64,000 bases of DNA, taken from Ferrimonas kyonanensis DSM 18153. Its GTDB lineage: Bacteria; Pseudomonadota; Gammaproteobacteria; Enterobacterales; Shewanellaceae. Position 1 is the first letter of the stretch. Every line of letters begins with the position of its first letter. The stretch is taken from assembly GCF_000425405.1 (NCBI RefSeq), contig NZ_AUDJ01000001.1, forward strand, positions 62,001 through 126,000, written 5' to 3'. The translations under genes were made by a program, and so were the position numbers. Below the pieces are notes generated by a model. That model worked only from the letters and a program-made list of their open reading frames with translations, searched no databases and was not told the DNA's origin. This document shows, piece by piece, positions 24,044 through 33,490 of the stretch.

Positions 24044-26038
24044 CACCTCGTCTTCAGATGGAAGAACGTCGTCTCCGGTGAGGCGTCCGGACTTCAAATC
24101 CGGGTGGGGCTGCCAGCAGTCCCAGGTAGGTTCGACTCCTATGTTCTTCCGCCACTTCTGCTCGCTTTGAAACAGCTCCCCATCACGAATCTCTCGATGA
24201 CTGCCGCCAAATTTGCGGCGGGTAAAGCCGCTGCGATCAAAAAACTCCAATAACTGAATGCTGACTTTGCGCCCCAGGCCGATCATCGTCTTAAACTCCC
24301 GGGTCTCCAGCTGCGGTTGATGCTGCAGGTGGGTGCGAATGCCGTCGGCGTAATGACACAGGGTGGTGGTCAGCAAGTAACGATCCTTGATGATGGCTGT
24401 CAGGTGCCCCTGCTGTACTAGCTGCACGCACAGTGGCCGCAGATCGGCCGCCGACACCGACAGCCACTGCGCCATCTCGGTGACCCACACCGGTGCACGG
24501 CTGGCAGCCAACAGCGGTTTCAGCGTTTGCCACTGCGCCTCGCCTTCTGCGCTGAGGGTGGCACTATGGCTTGGCAGGTGCAGCAGTGAGCCTCGTTGGC
24601 ACAGGCTGCCCTGCTGGCACCAGATGGCGAGCAAGCGATTGGCCAGGCTATCGGCAAGCGGACTATGGCTGATGCGCAACAGTCGTTGTCGTCCCAGCCC
24701 TAATTGGTCCGGGTGAGACTGGTGGTACTGACCCAGATGGGTGAGCAGCAATTGCTGTTGCTGCTGCAGGTAAGCTGGGCCAACCAGATGGTCACCCAGT
24801 TGGCTTAGGCCGGCACAATCCACGGCTTGCTGCAGCCCGGCGTCGGTCAGTTGCCAGCGCCACTGAATCTCCTTGGCATCAAGGGCGCTGTGAGTCGCCA
24901 GGGTCGTCAGAGCCGCGGTCACGGTGTTGCAATGGGCCAACTGCGTCAGCCGCGCCAAGCGCTCGGCGGTGCGTTTTTTCCGATTGGGACTGGTCAGGGC
25001 GATGACCCGGGCTGCACCCAGGGTGCGTTTGCCATCGGCATGACGCAATACGATGGTGTCGTCGTGCGCCAGCAACATCGGTTTGTCCAGTGCCAGTTCC
25101 GCCAGGTAGTGGCCGTTGTCGTCGGCCGGTCCCAACAGTGCCACCCGGCCCAGCAGGTGGTCGGCGCTGTGATGGCAGTGCACGCTTTGCCAGTGGCTCA
25201 GGGATTCAAATGGACGAATCTGTACGACTGGGCGTGGGCACGCCGCCGGCTGAACCTGGCTACTTAGCCAGTCGCCCCGACGCGGTGGTCGGTGGTTGTC
25301 GACACCGGTGACATTGATGGCGACCCGGGTGCCGGCTTCGGCCTGTTGAGCTTGCTGCCCCTGGCAACGCAGCCCGCGTACCTTCATCTGGCCTCGCTGA
25401 CCGGAGCTGTGCAGGACATCGCCGACGGCCAGAGAGCCGCTGATTACTGTTCCGGTGACCACCCAACCGGCACCGTTAATGGTAAAGGCGCGATCCAGGC
25501 TCAGTCGAAAGCTGTGGGGAATGGACGGGTTGTCCTGGCGTGGTGACAACGCCTGAAGATGACGCTTCAGGGTTGCGGTGTCGTTGCCGTCGTGGGCGGC
25601 CACGGCAAAGATTCGGTTGGCACTCAGCTGGAAGTGCGCTAGCAGGGCTTCGGCATCGGCCTGCACCTGCAGACAGCGCGCCTCGGTCACCAGGTCGCGC
25701 TTGGTCAGCACCAGCGTCAGGCTGTGCAGCGGCAGCAGTGACAGTATCTGCAGGTGATCCCGGGTTTGTGGCATCACGCCGTCGTCGCAGGCAATCACCA
25801 CCAGGGCGTGCTGAGCGTGACTGACGCCCACCAACATGTTGTTGATGTACTTTTCATGGCCGGGAACGTCGATGAAGGCCAACCGTTGGCCGTTGTCCAT
25901 CGGCAGGAAAGCGTAGCCCAGGTCGATGGTCATGCCCCGGCGCTGCTCTTCGGGCAGGCGATCGGCATCGATGCCGGTCAGGGTACGAATCAAGGTAGTT
26001 TTGCCGTGATCGACGTGCCCGGCGGTGACCAGAATCAT
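24023..26038 (-). CDS. selB: SelB, selenocysteine-specific elongation factor
   Basis: SelB carries Sec-tRNA to UGA codons that have a SECIS hairpin. The GTPase domain has [19 protein letters not shown] and TKRDL. EF-Tu-like domains follow, and winged helices at the C-terminus bind the SECIS. At 671 residues it is about 50 longer than E. coli SelB. The extra tail after [10 protein letters not shown] is encoded by the antisense of the selC gene (residues about 629-660) and its promoter. The ATG overlaps the selA stop (ATGA). Confidence 0.93.
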   Translation of the reverse strand: MILVTAGHVDHGKTTLIRTLTGIDADRLPEEQRRGMTIDLGYAFLPMDNGQRLAFIDVPGHEKYINNMLVGVSHAQHALVVIACDDGVMPQTRDHLQILSLLPLHSLTLVLTKRDLVTEARCLQVQADAEALLAHFQLSANRIFAVAAHDGNDTATLKRHLQALSPRQDNPSIPHSFRLSLDRAFTINGAGWVVTGTVISGSLAVGDVLHSSGQRGQMKVRGLRCQGQQAQQAEAGTRVAINVTGVDNHRPPRRGDWLSSQVQPAACPRPVVQIRPFESLSHWQSVHCHHSADHLLGRVALLGPADDNGHYLAELALDKPMLLAHDDTIVLRHADGKRTLGAARVIALTSPNRKKRTAERLARLTQLAHCNTVTAALTTLATHSALDAKEIQWRWQLTDAGLQQAVDCAGLSQLGDHLVGPAYLQQQQQLLLTHLGQYHQSHPDQLGLGRQRLLRISHSPLADSLANRLLAIWCQQGSLCQRGSLLHLPSHSATLSAEGEAQWQTLKPLLAASRAPVWVTEMAQWLSVSAADLRPLCVQLVQQGHLTAIIKDRYLLTTTLCHYADGIRTHLQHQPQLETREFKTMIGLGRKVSIQLLEFFDRSGFTRRKFGGSHREIRDGELFQSEQKWRKNIGVEPTWDCWQPHPDLKSGRLTGDDVLPSEDEVIIRADL
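24060..24154 (+). tRNA. selC: tRNA-Sec (anticodon TCA)
   Basis: This 95-base gene closely resembles E. coli selC. The acceptor stem GGAAGAAC pairs with GTTCTTCC (8 bp, as required for tRNA-Sec), the anticodon TCA is at 24094-24096 in ACTTCAAAT, the long variable arm runs from about 24103 to 24125, the T-loop is GGTTCGACTCC, and the gene encodes GCCA at its end. It lies wholly inside the antisense of selB. Confidence 0.95.
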
Positions 26039-27453
26039 AGCGAACGTCCTTGTTGCAACAGTTGCTCGGTCAGCTCGGCTTCGTCATCGACGCCGCGTAG
26101 ATCCAACAGCAGCCGGCCTTGACTGATCCGGCCGATGATCGGTCGCGTTGCCCGCTTAAAATGCTGTTCCAGATCGGAGCTGCTGTGCGGACCCAGGCCG
26201 GTAAACGTCAGGGCCACCGAGGCCAGGGTGGTATCCGGCTGGGCGCCGCTGCCGACCTGAGTGCGGGTCTCGGTCAGTTGCAGCAGGTAGCGGTCGGCAA
26301 AGAGCGGTTGCAGTGCTTGTAGCAGTCGTTCGCCCATGGCGTTCAGTTGACTCAGGCTGCGGGAAAACTTGGCCAGTATCGGCAATTGTTGATCCAGGGT
26401 CTCCGGGGTCAGGTAGTGAATTAGGGTGCTCTCCAGCGCGGCCAGAATCAGCTTGTCACAACGCAGTGCCCGTTTGAGGGGATGTTGCTGAAGCCGGTCG
26501 ATCAGGTGACGTTTGCCCACCACCAGTCCGGATTGAGGCCCGCCCAGCAGTTTGTCGCCGGAAAAACTCACCAGATCCACGCCGTCGGCCAGCATCGCCT
26601 GAGGGGACGGTTCCTGCTTTAAGCCGAAACGGCGCAGATCGGTGAGAGAACCACTGCCAAGATCGGAGATCAGGGCGATATTCTGTTGCTGGCACAGCTG
26701 CGCCAACTCGGCCTCGGCAACCGAGGCGGTGAAACCGCAGATGTGATAGTTGCTGGTGTGCACCTTCATGATGGCGGCGGTGTTGTCGGTGATGGCGTTT
26801 TGGTAATCCCGCAGGTGGGTACGGTTGGTGCTGCCTACCTCGACCAGGGTGCAGCCGGCCTGGCGCATGATGTCGGGAATGCGAAAGGCTCCGCCGATTT
26901 CTACCAGCTCGCCGCGGGAGACAATAACCTCTTTTCCCGGTGCGACCGCGGACAACATCAGCAGTACCGCGGCGGCGTTGTTGTTGACCACGCAGCACGC
27001 TTCGGCCCCGGTCAGGCGTCGAATCAAATCACTGATGGCGTTGTCGCGGTGGCCTCGAACGCCCGCCTGCAACTCAAATTCCAGTGGCGTCGGGTAGCGC
27101 ATCACCGAGGTCACCGCATCGATGGCCGCCTGAGACTGCTGTGCTCGGCCAAGGTTGGTGTGCAACAGGGTGCCGGTGAGATTCCAAACCGGCACCAGGC
27201 TGTGCCGATGCTGCTGTGACAGGCGATCAGCCAAACACTCGTACAACCGCTGTGGCTGTTCACACCATGACGGCAGGCTACGTTGCCGCGAAATGTCGAC
27301 TCGGGCTTGTTGCAGACAGGCATCCACGGCGTGTTTTACCGCGGTTTTGCCAAATTGCCGCAGCAGTGGTGCCAGATTCGGTTGCGCCAGCAGGCTGTCC
27401 ATGGAAGGCAGGGCCCGGTAGAGGGCGCGCTGAGTATCGGGTGTTTGGGTCAT
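26035..27453 (-). CDS. selA: SelA, L-seryl-tRNA(Sec) selenium transferase
   Basis: SelA is a PLP enzyme that converts Ser-tRNA-Sec to Sec-tRNA-Sec with selenophosphate. At 472 residues it has HTNLGRA, the active-site Lys in [14 protein letters not shown], and [16 protein letters not shown]. The frame is open far upstream inside fdhE, but the ATG giving MTQTPDTQ lies 56 bases past the fdhE stop and gives normal length. It is coupled to selB. Selenophosphate synthase (selD) is not in the window. Confidence 0.94.
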   Translation of the reverse strand: MTQTPDTQRALYRALPSMDSLLAQPNLAPLLRQFGKTAVKHAVDACLQQARVDISRQRSLPSWCEQPQRLYECLADRLSQQHRHSLVPVWNLTGTLLHTNLGRAQQSQAAIDAVTSVMRYPTPLEFELQAGVRGHRDNAISDLIRRLTGAEACCVVNNNAAAVLLMLSAVAPGKEVIVSRGELVEIGGAFRIPDIMRQAGCTLVEVGSTNRTHLRDYQNAITDNTAAIMKVHTSNYHICGFTASVAEAELAQLCQQQNIALISDLGSGSLTDLRRFGLKQEPSPQAMLADGVDLVSFSGDKLLGGPQSGLVVGKRHLIDRLQQHPLKRALRCDKLILAALESTLIHYLTPETLDQQLPILAKFSRSLSQLNAMGERLLQALQPLFADRYLLQLTETRTQVGSGAQPDTTLASVALTFTGLGPHSSSDLEQHFKRATRPIIGRISQGRLLLDLRGVDDEAELTEQLLQQGRSL

Positions 27454-27508
27454 CGTCTGGTTCTTGTTGGTGGTGTAAAAAGGGGAGGGCCGCAGCCCTC
27501 CCGCTGAC

Positions 27509-28423
27509 TTAGTGATGGTCGTCGGCTTCGTGCGCCAGCAACAACGGGTTGACGGTGGTGGCACCGTAGCCCTGCTCATTGAGCTGGGCGTCCAGCACCA
27601 GGGTAGCCAGATCGTCGGCGGCCACATCCATCTGCGGATCCTGCTCCAGGAACAGCATCTTGGTGTAGCCATGGCAGTCGTCGCAGCTTTCGATGCGCAC
27701 CTTGGCCTGATGATCGTCCAGCGACCACAGCGTCATCTCTTTATCCTGACCACAGCTGCTGCAGTGGGCGCGGATATAGTGCCACTGGGTTTCACACAGC
27801 GAGCAGTGCAGATAACGCAACCCTGCGCGAGGCTCATCGACTATCACGCTGGCCACCGGATGACACCCGCAGACCGGACACAGACTCTGTTGCTCCACCT
27901 GACGGGCGTCCATGCGCTTAATCACTGGTGGAGCCCAATGGGACCAATACAGCGACATGGCAGACCACAGAAACAGGCTGAATCGGGCCGGTACATCACT
28001 GAAGCGGCCCTGACGCAAGGCTTGCCCCCAGTGGCCAATCTGGTCCGGAGACTGTTGCAGCAGCAGGCGAACCTGGCGAGCCAGGTTGTCATCGACCAGA
28101 GGCAACAGCTGAGCCAACAGTTGCTGCATCAGCCCCTGCCAGTAGCCGTCGATTTCCGGGCCGACGTCGGCCAACGGTGCGCCGGCTTTCTCTTGCCAGG
28201 CCGGGGGCTGACCGAAATCGGCCTCGGTGGCCAGGCGAGCCTGTATGGTCACCAGTTTCTGACACAACTGCAGGTAGTCGGCCAGTGGCGAGTCTTGGGT
28301 CAGTGCCTGCAACCGCTTGGCACGGTTGAGGTACAGGGATCCGGGATCCGCGGCCCGCAGGGGCTTCAGCTCCAGCGGCGATTCACTGCCGGGGACGACG
28401 GGTATCTCGGTGGCGGGGTTCAT
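27509..28423 (-). CDS. fdhE: FdhE, formate dehydrogenase assembly protein
   Basis: This cytoplasmic 304-residue protein checks or completes assembly of the exported formate dehydrogenase. The iron-binding rubredoxin-like centre has four CxxC pairs in order: CPVCG, CSLCE, CSSCG, CDDCH. Its ATG overlaps the fdnI stop (TAATG), so it belongs to the fdn operon. Confidence 0.93.
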   Translation of the reverse strand: MNPATEIPVVPGSESPLELKPLRAADPGSLYLNRAKRLQALTQDSPLADYLQLCQKLVTIQARLATEADFGQPPAWQEKAGAPLADVGPEIDGYWQGLMQQLLAQLLPLVDDNLARQVRLLLQQSPDQIGHWGQALRQGRFSDVPARFSLFLWSAMSLYWSHWAPPVIKRMDARQVEQQSLCPVCGCHPVASVIVDEPRAGLRYLHCSLCETQWHYIRAHCSSCGQDKEMTLWSLDDHQAKVRIESCDDCHGYTKMLFLEQDPQMDVAADDLATLVLDAQLNEQGYGATTVNPLLLAHEADDHH

Positions 28424-29055
28424 TAATGGTTCTCCTTGTCGCCGTGGTCATTCAGCATCAGCGGGTGGTGCTTGCGGCACCAGGCCCGGGAGACCTTGCC
28501 GTACAGCATGCCCGGTACTGAGCCTTCGACCCAGGTGGCCATCCAGAAATGCACCAGCACAAAGATCAGCATGATGATGGCGCTGATGGCGTGAAGCAGA
28601 ATGGCCCAGTTGATGACGCTGGCTGAAAAATAAGGGGCAAAGTAGGGCTGCCACATGATGATGCCGGTGGCCGTCAGGGTCACGGCGGTCAGCACAAAGG
28701 CGCGAAACAGCACTTTTTGCCCCGGGTTGTAATGGCCGATGGGCGGGATCTTGTCTTCGTTCTCAAGCATCACCTCCTTGATGGCCAGCATCCAGGCCAG
28801 ATCGTGCTTCTCCCACTTGTTGTGGTGGTAATAGCGCACCAGCATCAGCATCAGCGGCAGACACATGGCCAGGCCGACGATGGGGTGGATGAAGCGGGCC
28901 AGTTGCGGGGTGCCGGCGATGGCCCCCAACCACTGGAAGGAGGGATAGAAGAACGAAAAGCCGGTCAGGAAGGTGACCAGGCCCGCCGCCACAATAAACC
29001 AGTGGCAGATGCGGTCGAACAGGGTATGACGAACGATCATTGCGGGCTTATTCAT
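28423..29055 (-). CDS. fdnI: Formate dehydrogenase cytochrome b556 subunit FdnI
   Basis: This 210-residue membrane subunit has four helices and heme-ligand histidines in [18 protein letters not shown] and [10 protein letters not shown], with the PGQK loop before the third helix. It takes electrons from FdnH and reduces menaquinone. It belongs to the FdnI/FdoI branch, clearly different from the FdhC type in the two Cys-enzyme operons. Its ATG overlaps the fdnH stop. Confidence 0.93.
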   Translation of the reverse strand: MNKPAMIVRHTLFDRICHWFIVAAGLVTFLTGFSFFYPSFQWLGAIAGTPQLARFIHPIVGLAMCLPLMLMLVRYYHHNKWEKHDLAWMLAIKEVMLENEDKIPPIGHYNPGQKVLFRAFVLTAVTLTATGIIMWQPYFAPYFSASVINWAILLHAISAIIMLIFVLVHFWMATWVEGSVPGMLYGKVSRAWCRKHHPLMLNDHGDKENH

Positions 29056-29963
29056 TTGCGGTCCTCCTGATCCTGTTGAGACTCGGAATCGGCACTGTCG
29101 TGACCGGACTCATCCTCTTCGACCACGTTGCGACCAACGGTGATCTTGTGCAGGGCGGCCACGGCCACGGTTGCCAGAATGCCGGCCGTTCCCAGCGGTT
29201 TGAGCCAATCCTGTTTCAGATTGACCGCCGCCGGGGTGGTCGGATTCTCCGGCAGGTTGTAGCTGCCCGGATTGGTGATGTCGTGCAGAATCATCATCAT
29301 GCCGGTGCCGCCGACGCCGTCGGGGTTGTACAGGCCGGCCTTGGGGAACCCCTTGGCGCGCAGTTCCTCAACCCGCTTTTCGGCCTGGAACAGCATGTCT
29401 TCCCGAGTACCAAAGCGCAGCGCGCCAGTGGTGCAGGACTTGACGCAGGAGGGTTCTTGCCCGACCTGCAGGCGGTCGGCGCACAGGGTGCACTTGTAGG
29501 CCTTGTTGTCCTTAGGATCGAGCTTAGGCACGCCAAACGGACAGGCACTGGTGCAGTAGCCGCAGCCGATGCACTTGTCCGAGTCAAAATTCACCATGCC
29601 GTTGGCATGCTGAACAATGGCACCGGCGGTGGAGCAGGCTTTGAGGCAGGCCGGATCGGCACAATGCATGCACGCGGTGTGGGTGAACTGCCAGCGCAGC
29701 TTGTTGTTGTCCATCACCTCGTTGAACTGCATCAGGGTCCAGCACTGGCCCGACAAAGACATCGGGTTCTGGTAACTGCCCTGAAAGCTGCCCACCTCTT
29801 CGCGCAGATCGTTCCACTCTGAGCACGACACCTGACAGGCCTTGCAGCCGTTGCACTTGGTGGCGTCAAACAGCTTGGCCACGGTCTGGCGGGCATTGCG
29901 GCCCTTAGCCGCCGGCGTTACGTCGGTGGTTCCCGAGCGTCGGATAATGTCTTGTGAAGCCAT
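29052..29963 (-). CDS. fdnH: Formate dehydrogenase iron-sulfur subunit FdnH
   Basis: This 303-residue subunit has four cysteine groups (CNGCKACQVAC-type at residues 36-46, CMHCADPACLKAC, CIGCGYCTSACP, CTLCADR...C) for four 4Fe-4S clusters. A C-terminal membrane helix (GTAGILATVAVAALHKI) anchors it, followed by an acidic tail. The frame reads upstream into fdnG, but the ATG with GGAGGTGTAATC is 3 bases past the fdnG stop and is the real start. Confidence 0.93.
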   Translation of the reverse strand: MASQDIIRRSGTTDVTPAAKGRNARQTVAKLFDATKCNGCKACQVSCSEWNDLREEVGSFQGSYQNPMSLSGQCWTLMQFNEVMDNNKLRWQFTHTACMHCADPACLKACSTAGAIVQHANGMVNFDSDKCIGCGYCTSACPFGVPKLDPKDNKAYKCTLCADRLQVGQEPSCVKSCTTGALRFGTREDMLFQAEKRVEELRAKGFPKAGLYNPDGVGGTGMMMILHDITNPGSYNLPENPTTPAAVNLKQDWLKPLGTAGILATVAVAALHKITVGRNVVEEDESGHDSADSESQQDQEDRK

Positions 29964-29965
29964 GA

Positions 29966-32900
29966 TTACACCTCCTTCGCTTTGGTGACATTGACCAGGA
30001 ATGCCTTGTATTCCGGCACCTGGCAGTTGGCGTCGCCCACTTCGGTGGTCAGCACGTTGCAGCTGTAACTCTTGCGGGTCAGGCCGCCGTGGGTACCGTG
30101 ACGAGGCAAGCCCACCATGTGAACCCATTGGCCGTTGACCTTGAGGGGCTGCAGGCGTTTGGTGACCAGGGCCTTGGTTTGGATCTGGCCCCGTTTGGAG
30201 CTGACGGTAACCCAGTCGCCGTTGTTGATGCCCTTCTCCTTGGCCATCACTTCGTCGATCTCAACGAAGGTTTCCGGCATGGAGATGGCGGCCAACTTGC
30301 AGTGTGCGGACCAGAAGTTGAAGTGCTCGGTCAGCGAGTAGGTGGTGGCAGCGTAAGGGAATTCACTGTTGTCACCCAGGGTGTCTTCAACCCCTTCCAG
30401 CATTCGAAGCACAGGGCTGCGGCTCACTTTCGGGTGCAGTGGGTTTCCACCAATAGGCGATTCCACCGGCTCGTAGTGCTCAGGGAACGGACCTTCTGCC
30501 ATCTTGCGCAGTGCGAACAGGCGACCGACGCCTTCCGGTTGCATGATGAACGGGTGGGCGGAATCTTGAGGGTTCAGCTTCATGTTGAAGTCACCCACAT
30601 CGATGCCGTGCCATTGGTCATCTTTCCATTCAACGATGGTCCGTTTCGGATCCCACGGCTTGCCATTAACATCACAGGAGGCGCGGTTGTAGAGTACACG
30701 CCGGTTCACCGGCCAGGAGAATGACCAGCCTGGGGTGATGCCCTTGCCGGATGGATCGTGGTTATCACGGCGGGCCATCAGGTTGCCCGCTTCGGTCCAG
30801 GAGCCGGAGTAGATCCAGCATCCACAGGCGGTGGAACCGTCATCTTTCAGCTGGCTGAAGCTGTCTAACTGCTTGCCGGTGTTCAGATCGCTGCCACTGA
30901 GCTCTTTTGCCACCTCTTCGGGGCTCGGGGCGTGCGGATTGGCATAATCCCATTTCACCGCTTCGATCGGCTCTGGCAAGACCCCGCCTTCGTCGGCGTA
31001 CAGGGATTTCAGCGTCATCATCAGCTCGGAAAGGATCTCCGAGTCCGACTTGGACTCACCCGGTGGGTTGGCGCCTTTCCAGTGCCACTGCATCCAGCGA
31101 CCGGAGTTGACGATGCAGCCTTCCTCTTCGGCAAAACAGGTGGTTGGCAGGCGGAACACTTCGGTCATGATTTCGGACGGTTCAACGTCGTTGAAGTCGC
31201 CGTCTTTCTGCCAGAAGTTGGAGGTGTCGGTGGCCAGAGGATCCAGCACCACCAAGTACTTCAGCTTACTCAGACCCGTCAGCATCTTGTTGCGGTTGGG
31301 CATCGAGTTGATGGCGTTGACGCCCTGCACGATGTAGCCGTTCACCTCACCGCGGTACATCATGTCGGTGTGCTTGGTGAAGTCGTATTGCAGATCCCAT
31401 TTCGGCAGCCAGTCGTAGCCGAAGTGGTTGTCGGCATGGGCGCGGTCTCCCCAGAAGCTCTTCATCTGCGAGACGAAGAATTTAGGGTAGTGGTGCCAGT
31501 AGTTGGTTTGTCCTGGGCGCAGAGGAACCGGGGTGTGGTTCTCTAAGTAGGTCGCCAGATCGGTGTCTTTGTCGCTGGGCAGTTTCAGGTAGCCTGGCAG
31601 CGCTTGTGCCAGTAGGCCCATGTCGGTGGCACCCTGAACGTTGGAGTGGCCACGCAGAGCGTTTACACCGCCACCCAGCACACCGATGTTACCCAGCAGC
31701 AGTTGCACCATCGCCATGGTTCGAATGTTCTGGGCGCCTTTACTGTGGTGCGTCCAGCCCAACGCGTACATGAAGGTCGCGGCGCGATCGTGGGTGTGGG
31801 TGCTGGCAATGTTCTGGCAGATCTCTTGGTAATCGTCTACCGGCGTACCGGTAATGTTGCTGACGGTGGCAAAATCATAGCGTTCAACGTGTTGTTTCAG
31901 CAGGTTCCAGACACAGCGAGGGTGCTCAAAGCTCGGATCCACCTTGGCGTAGCCTTGGTCATCCAATTCATAGAACCAGGATTCTTTGTTGTAGCTGCCG
32001 TTTTGCTCATCAAAGCCACTGAACAGGCCATCGTGGAAGTCGAAGTCTTCGCGAACGATGTAGCTGGCGTTGGTGTATGCCTTGACGTAGTCGAAGTTGA
32101 CCTGGTTGGTGTCGAGCAGGTAGCGGATGACACCCAGCAGGAAGGCGATGTCGGTACCCGAACGAATCGGCGCATAGTGATCCGCCAGAGAGGCGCTGCG
32201 GGTGAAACGGGGATCCACAACCAGCAATTTGGCGTTGTTGTGCTGCATCGCTTCCGTGACCCAACCAAACCCGACCGGGTGAGCCTCGGCGGCGTTGCCA
32301 CCCATAATGATGATAACGTTAGAGTTTTTGATGTCGATCCAGTGGTTGGTCATGGCACCACGCCCAAATGTTGGAGCAAGACTTGCTACCGTTGGGGAGT
32401 GTCAGTTACGCGCAATGGTGTCGATGGCAACCAGGCCCAGGGCCCGGGCAAACTTGTGAGTGATGAAGGCCCCTTCATTCGGCTGCGCCGATGAAGTCAT
32501 CATGCCGGTGGTGAGCCAGCGGTTTACCGTGGTGCCGTCGTCGTTCTTCTGAATCAGGTTGGCATCCCGGTCCGCTTTCATCAGCTTGGCAATGCGACTC
32601 AGGGCGTCTTCCCAACTGAGGCGAGTCCATTTGTTGCTACCCGGTGCGCGATACTCTGGGTAGTGGTTGCGGTTGGGGCTGTTGACGTAGTCCACCAAGC
32701 CTGCACCTTTTGGACAAAGTGCACCGCGGTTAACCGGATGATCGGCATCGCCTTCGATGTGGAAGATGCTCTGCTCGCTGTTCTTACCGCCACTGCCGTG
32801 GCTGTACATCAGCAAGCCGCATCCGACGGAACAGTAGCAGCAGTTGTTGCGGGTTTCTTTGGCCCTGAGTAGTTTGAATTCCCGAACGGCGGCAAAGGCC

Positions 32901-32983
32901 TTTTCGGACATCAACCCCAGAGCAGAGGCGGCGGACGTGGTCGCTCCGGCCGCGCACAGTTTAAAAAACTGACGTCTATTCAT
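29966..32983 (-). CDS. fdnG: Selenocysteine-containing formate dehydrogenase catalytic subunit FdnG
   Basis: This 1005-residue periplasmic enzyme oxidises formate with a Mo-bis-MGD cofactor. The leader carries RRQFFKLCAAG (TAT). Cluster ligands are CYCSVGC and LCPKG. An in-frame TGA at complement 32402-32404 is codon 194, in the context ARN-U-HSPTVASLAPTFGRGAMTNHW. The downstream DNA matches the E. coli fdnG SECIS region closely. Read as Sec, the two apparent frames join into a normal-length FdnG. It heads the selenium module and ends 3 bases before fdnH. Confidence 0.95.
32359..32404 (-). other. SECIS element and selenocysteine UGA of fdnG
   Basis: From the TGA codon (32402-32404) the transcript folds with CAC/GTG, CCC/GGG and AA/TT outer pairs and an inner AGCAAG-T-CTTGCT stem at 32375-32387. 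The apical GUC loop is that of bacterial SECIS hairpins bound by SelB. Confidence 0.88.
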
Positions 32984-33112
32984 GGTGTTCTCTCAATCAT
33001 TACGGTGATGAGTATCGGTAATGGCTGCCCGTAGGCCGCCATGACGAAAGTGAAAGACCTTCGACGGTTTGGATTATCTGCAAAACACCGTCTAAGTCAC
33101 AAATTGCGACAG

Positions 33113-33126
33113 GCGATCAAGATCAC
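33113..33126 (-). promoter_or_regulatory. FNR-like box upstream of fdnG
   Basis: Minus strand GTGATCTTGATCGC matches TTGAT-N4-ATCAA at 8 of 10 key positions. It is centred 136 bp before the fdnG start. Its spacing from the candidate -10 is not the classic one, so the assignment is moderate. Confidence 0.5.
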
Positions 33127-33239
33127 GTTTGTGCGCTAGCGATCCATTTGTGCTGTCTTGGTGCTGAATGTGGGTATTTAATTCTACTTGCTGCGCTCTT
33201 TGTGGCTAATTTGTTCGATTGAGTGGTGATTTTGCTGGT

Positions 33240-33277
33240 TGGTCAAAATGACCATTCTGATTGGTAAATAATGTCCC
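33240..33277. promoter_or_regulatory. Shared fdh palindromes, sites C1 and C2, upstream of fdnG
   Basis: C1 (33240-33254) TGGTCAAAATGACCA is a perfect 6-3-6 palindrome. C2 (33263-33277) GGTAAATAATGTCCC keeps one good arm. Their centres are 23 bp apart, about two helical turns. Confidence 0.55.
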
Positions 33278-33365
33278 ATTTTCAGAATTTATGAAGTCAT
33301 TTTCGGTTTGTTAGACGGTGTTTTCTGACCAAAAATGATGATTCGAGCAAAGGGGGAGCCGCAGT

Positions 33366-33380
33366 GGGTCATTGTGGCCC
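33366..33380. promoter_or_regulatory. Shared fdh palindrome, site C3
   Basis: GGGTCATTGTGGCCC fits GGGnCA-N3-TGnCCC at every defined position. It is almost 400 bp from fdnG and would be a distal site. Confidence 0.45.
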
Positions 33381-33444
33381 GATTCAATTGAGCAGGCCGT
33401 GCCCTTGAAGGTCGGGAAAGTGGCGGCATGGTGTGGGGGGGCAG

Positions 33445-33475
33445 AAAAGTCAGCCCCGATGGAACCGGGGCTGAC
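33445..33475 (-). terminator. Terminator of phoD
   Basis: On the minus strand GTCAGCCCC pairs with GGGGCTGAC over 9 bp, followed by TTTTC. It starts 15 bases past the phoD stop. Confidence 0.8.
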
Positions 33476-33490
33476 CTTAGTATTGCGGAG

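Larger units (their letters stand above)
32984..33444. other. Long control region upstream of fdnG, no gene
   Basis: About 460 bp, AT-rich in 33120-33350. It contains an FNR-like box and three copies of the shared fdh palindrome, described separately. On the minus strand GATAAT at 33073-33078 could be a -10 element. Confidence 0.6.

Noticed and set aside
32402-32404. In-frame TGA splitting the fdnG frame, which could be read as a nonsense mutation or two separate genes
   Set aside because: Context matches the selenocysteine site of FdnG, a SECIS hairpin follows, and selA, selB and selC are adjacent. It is a Sec codon.
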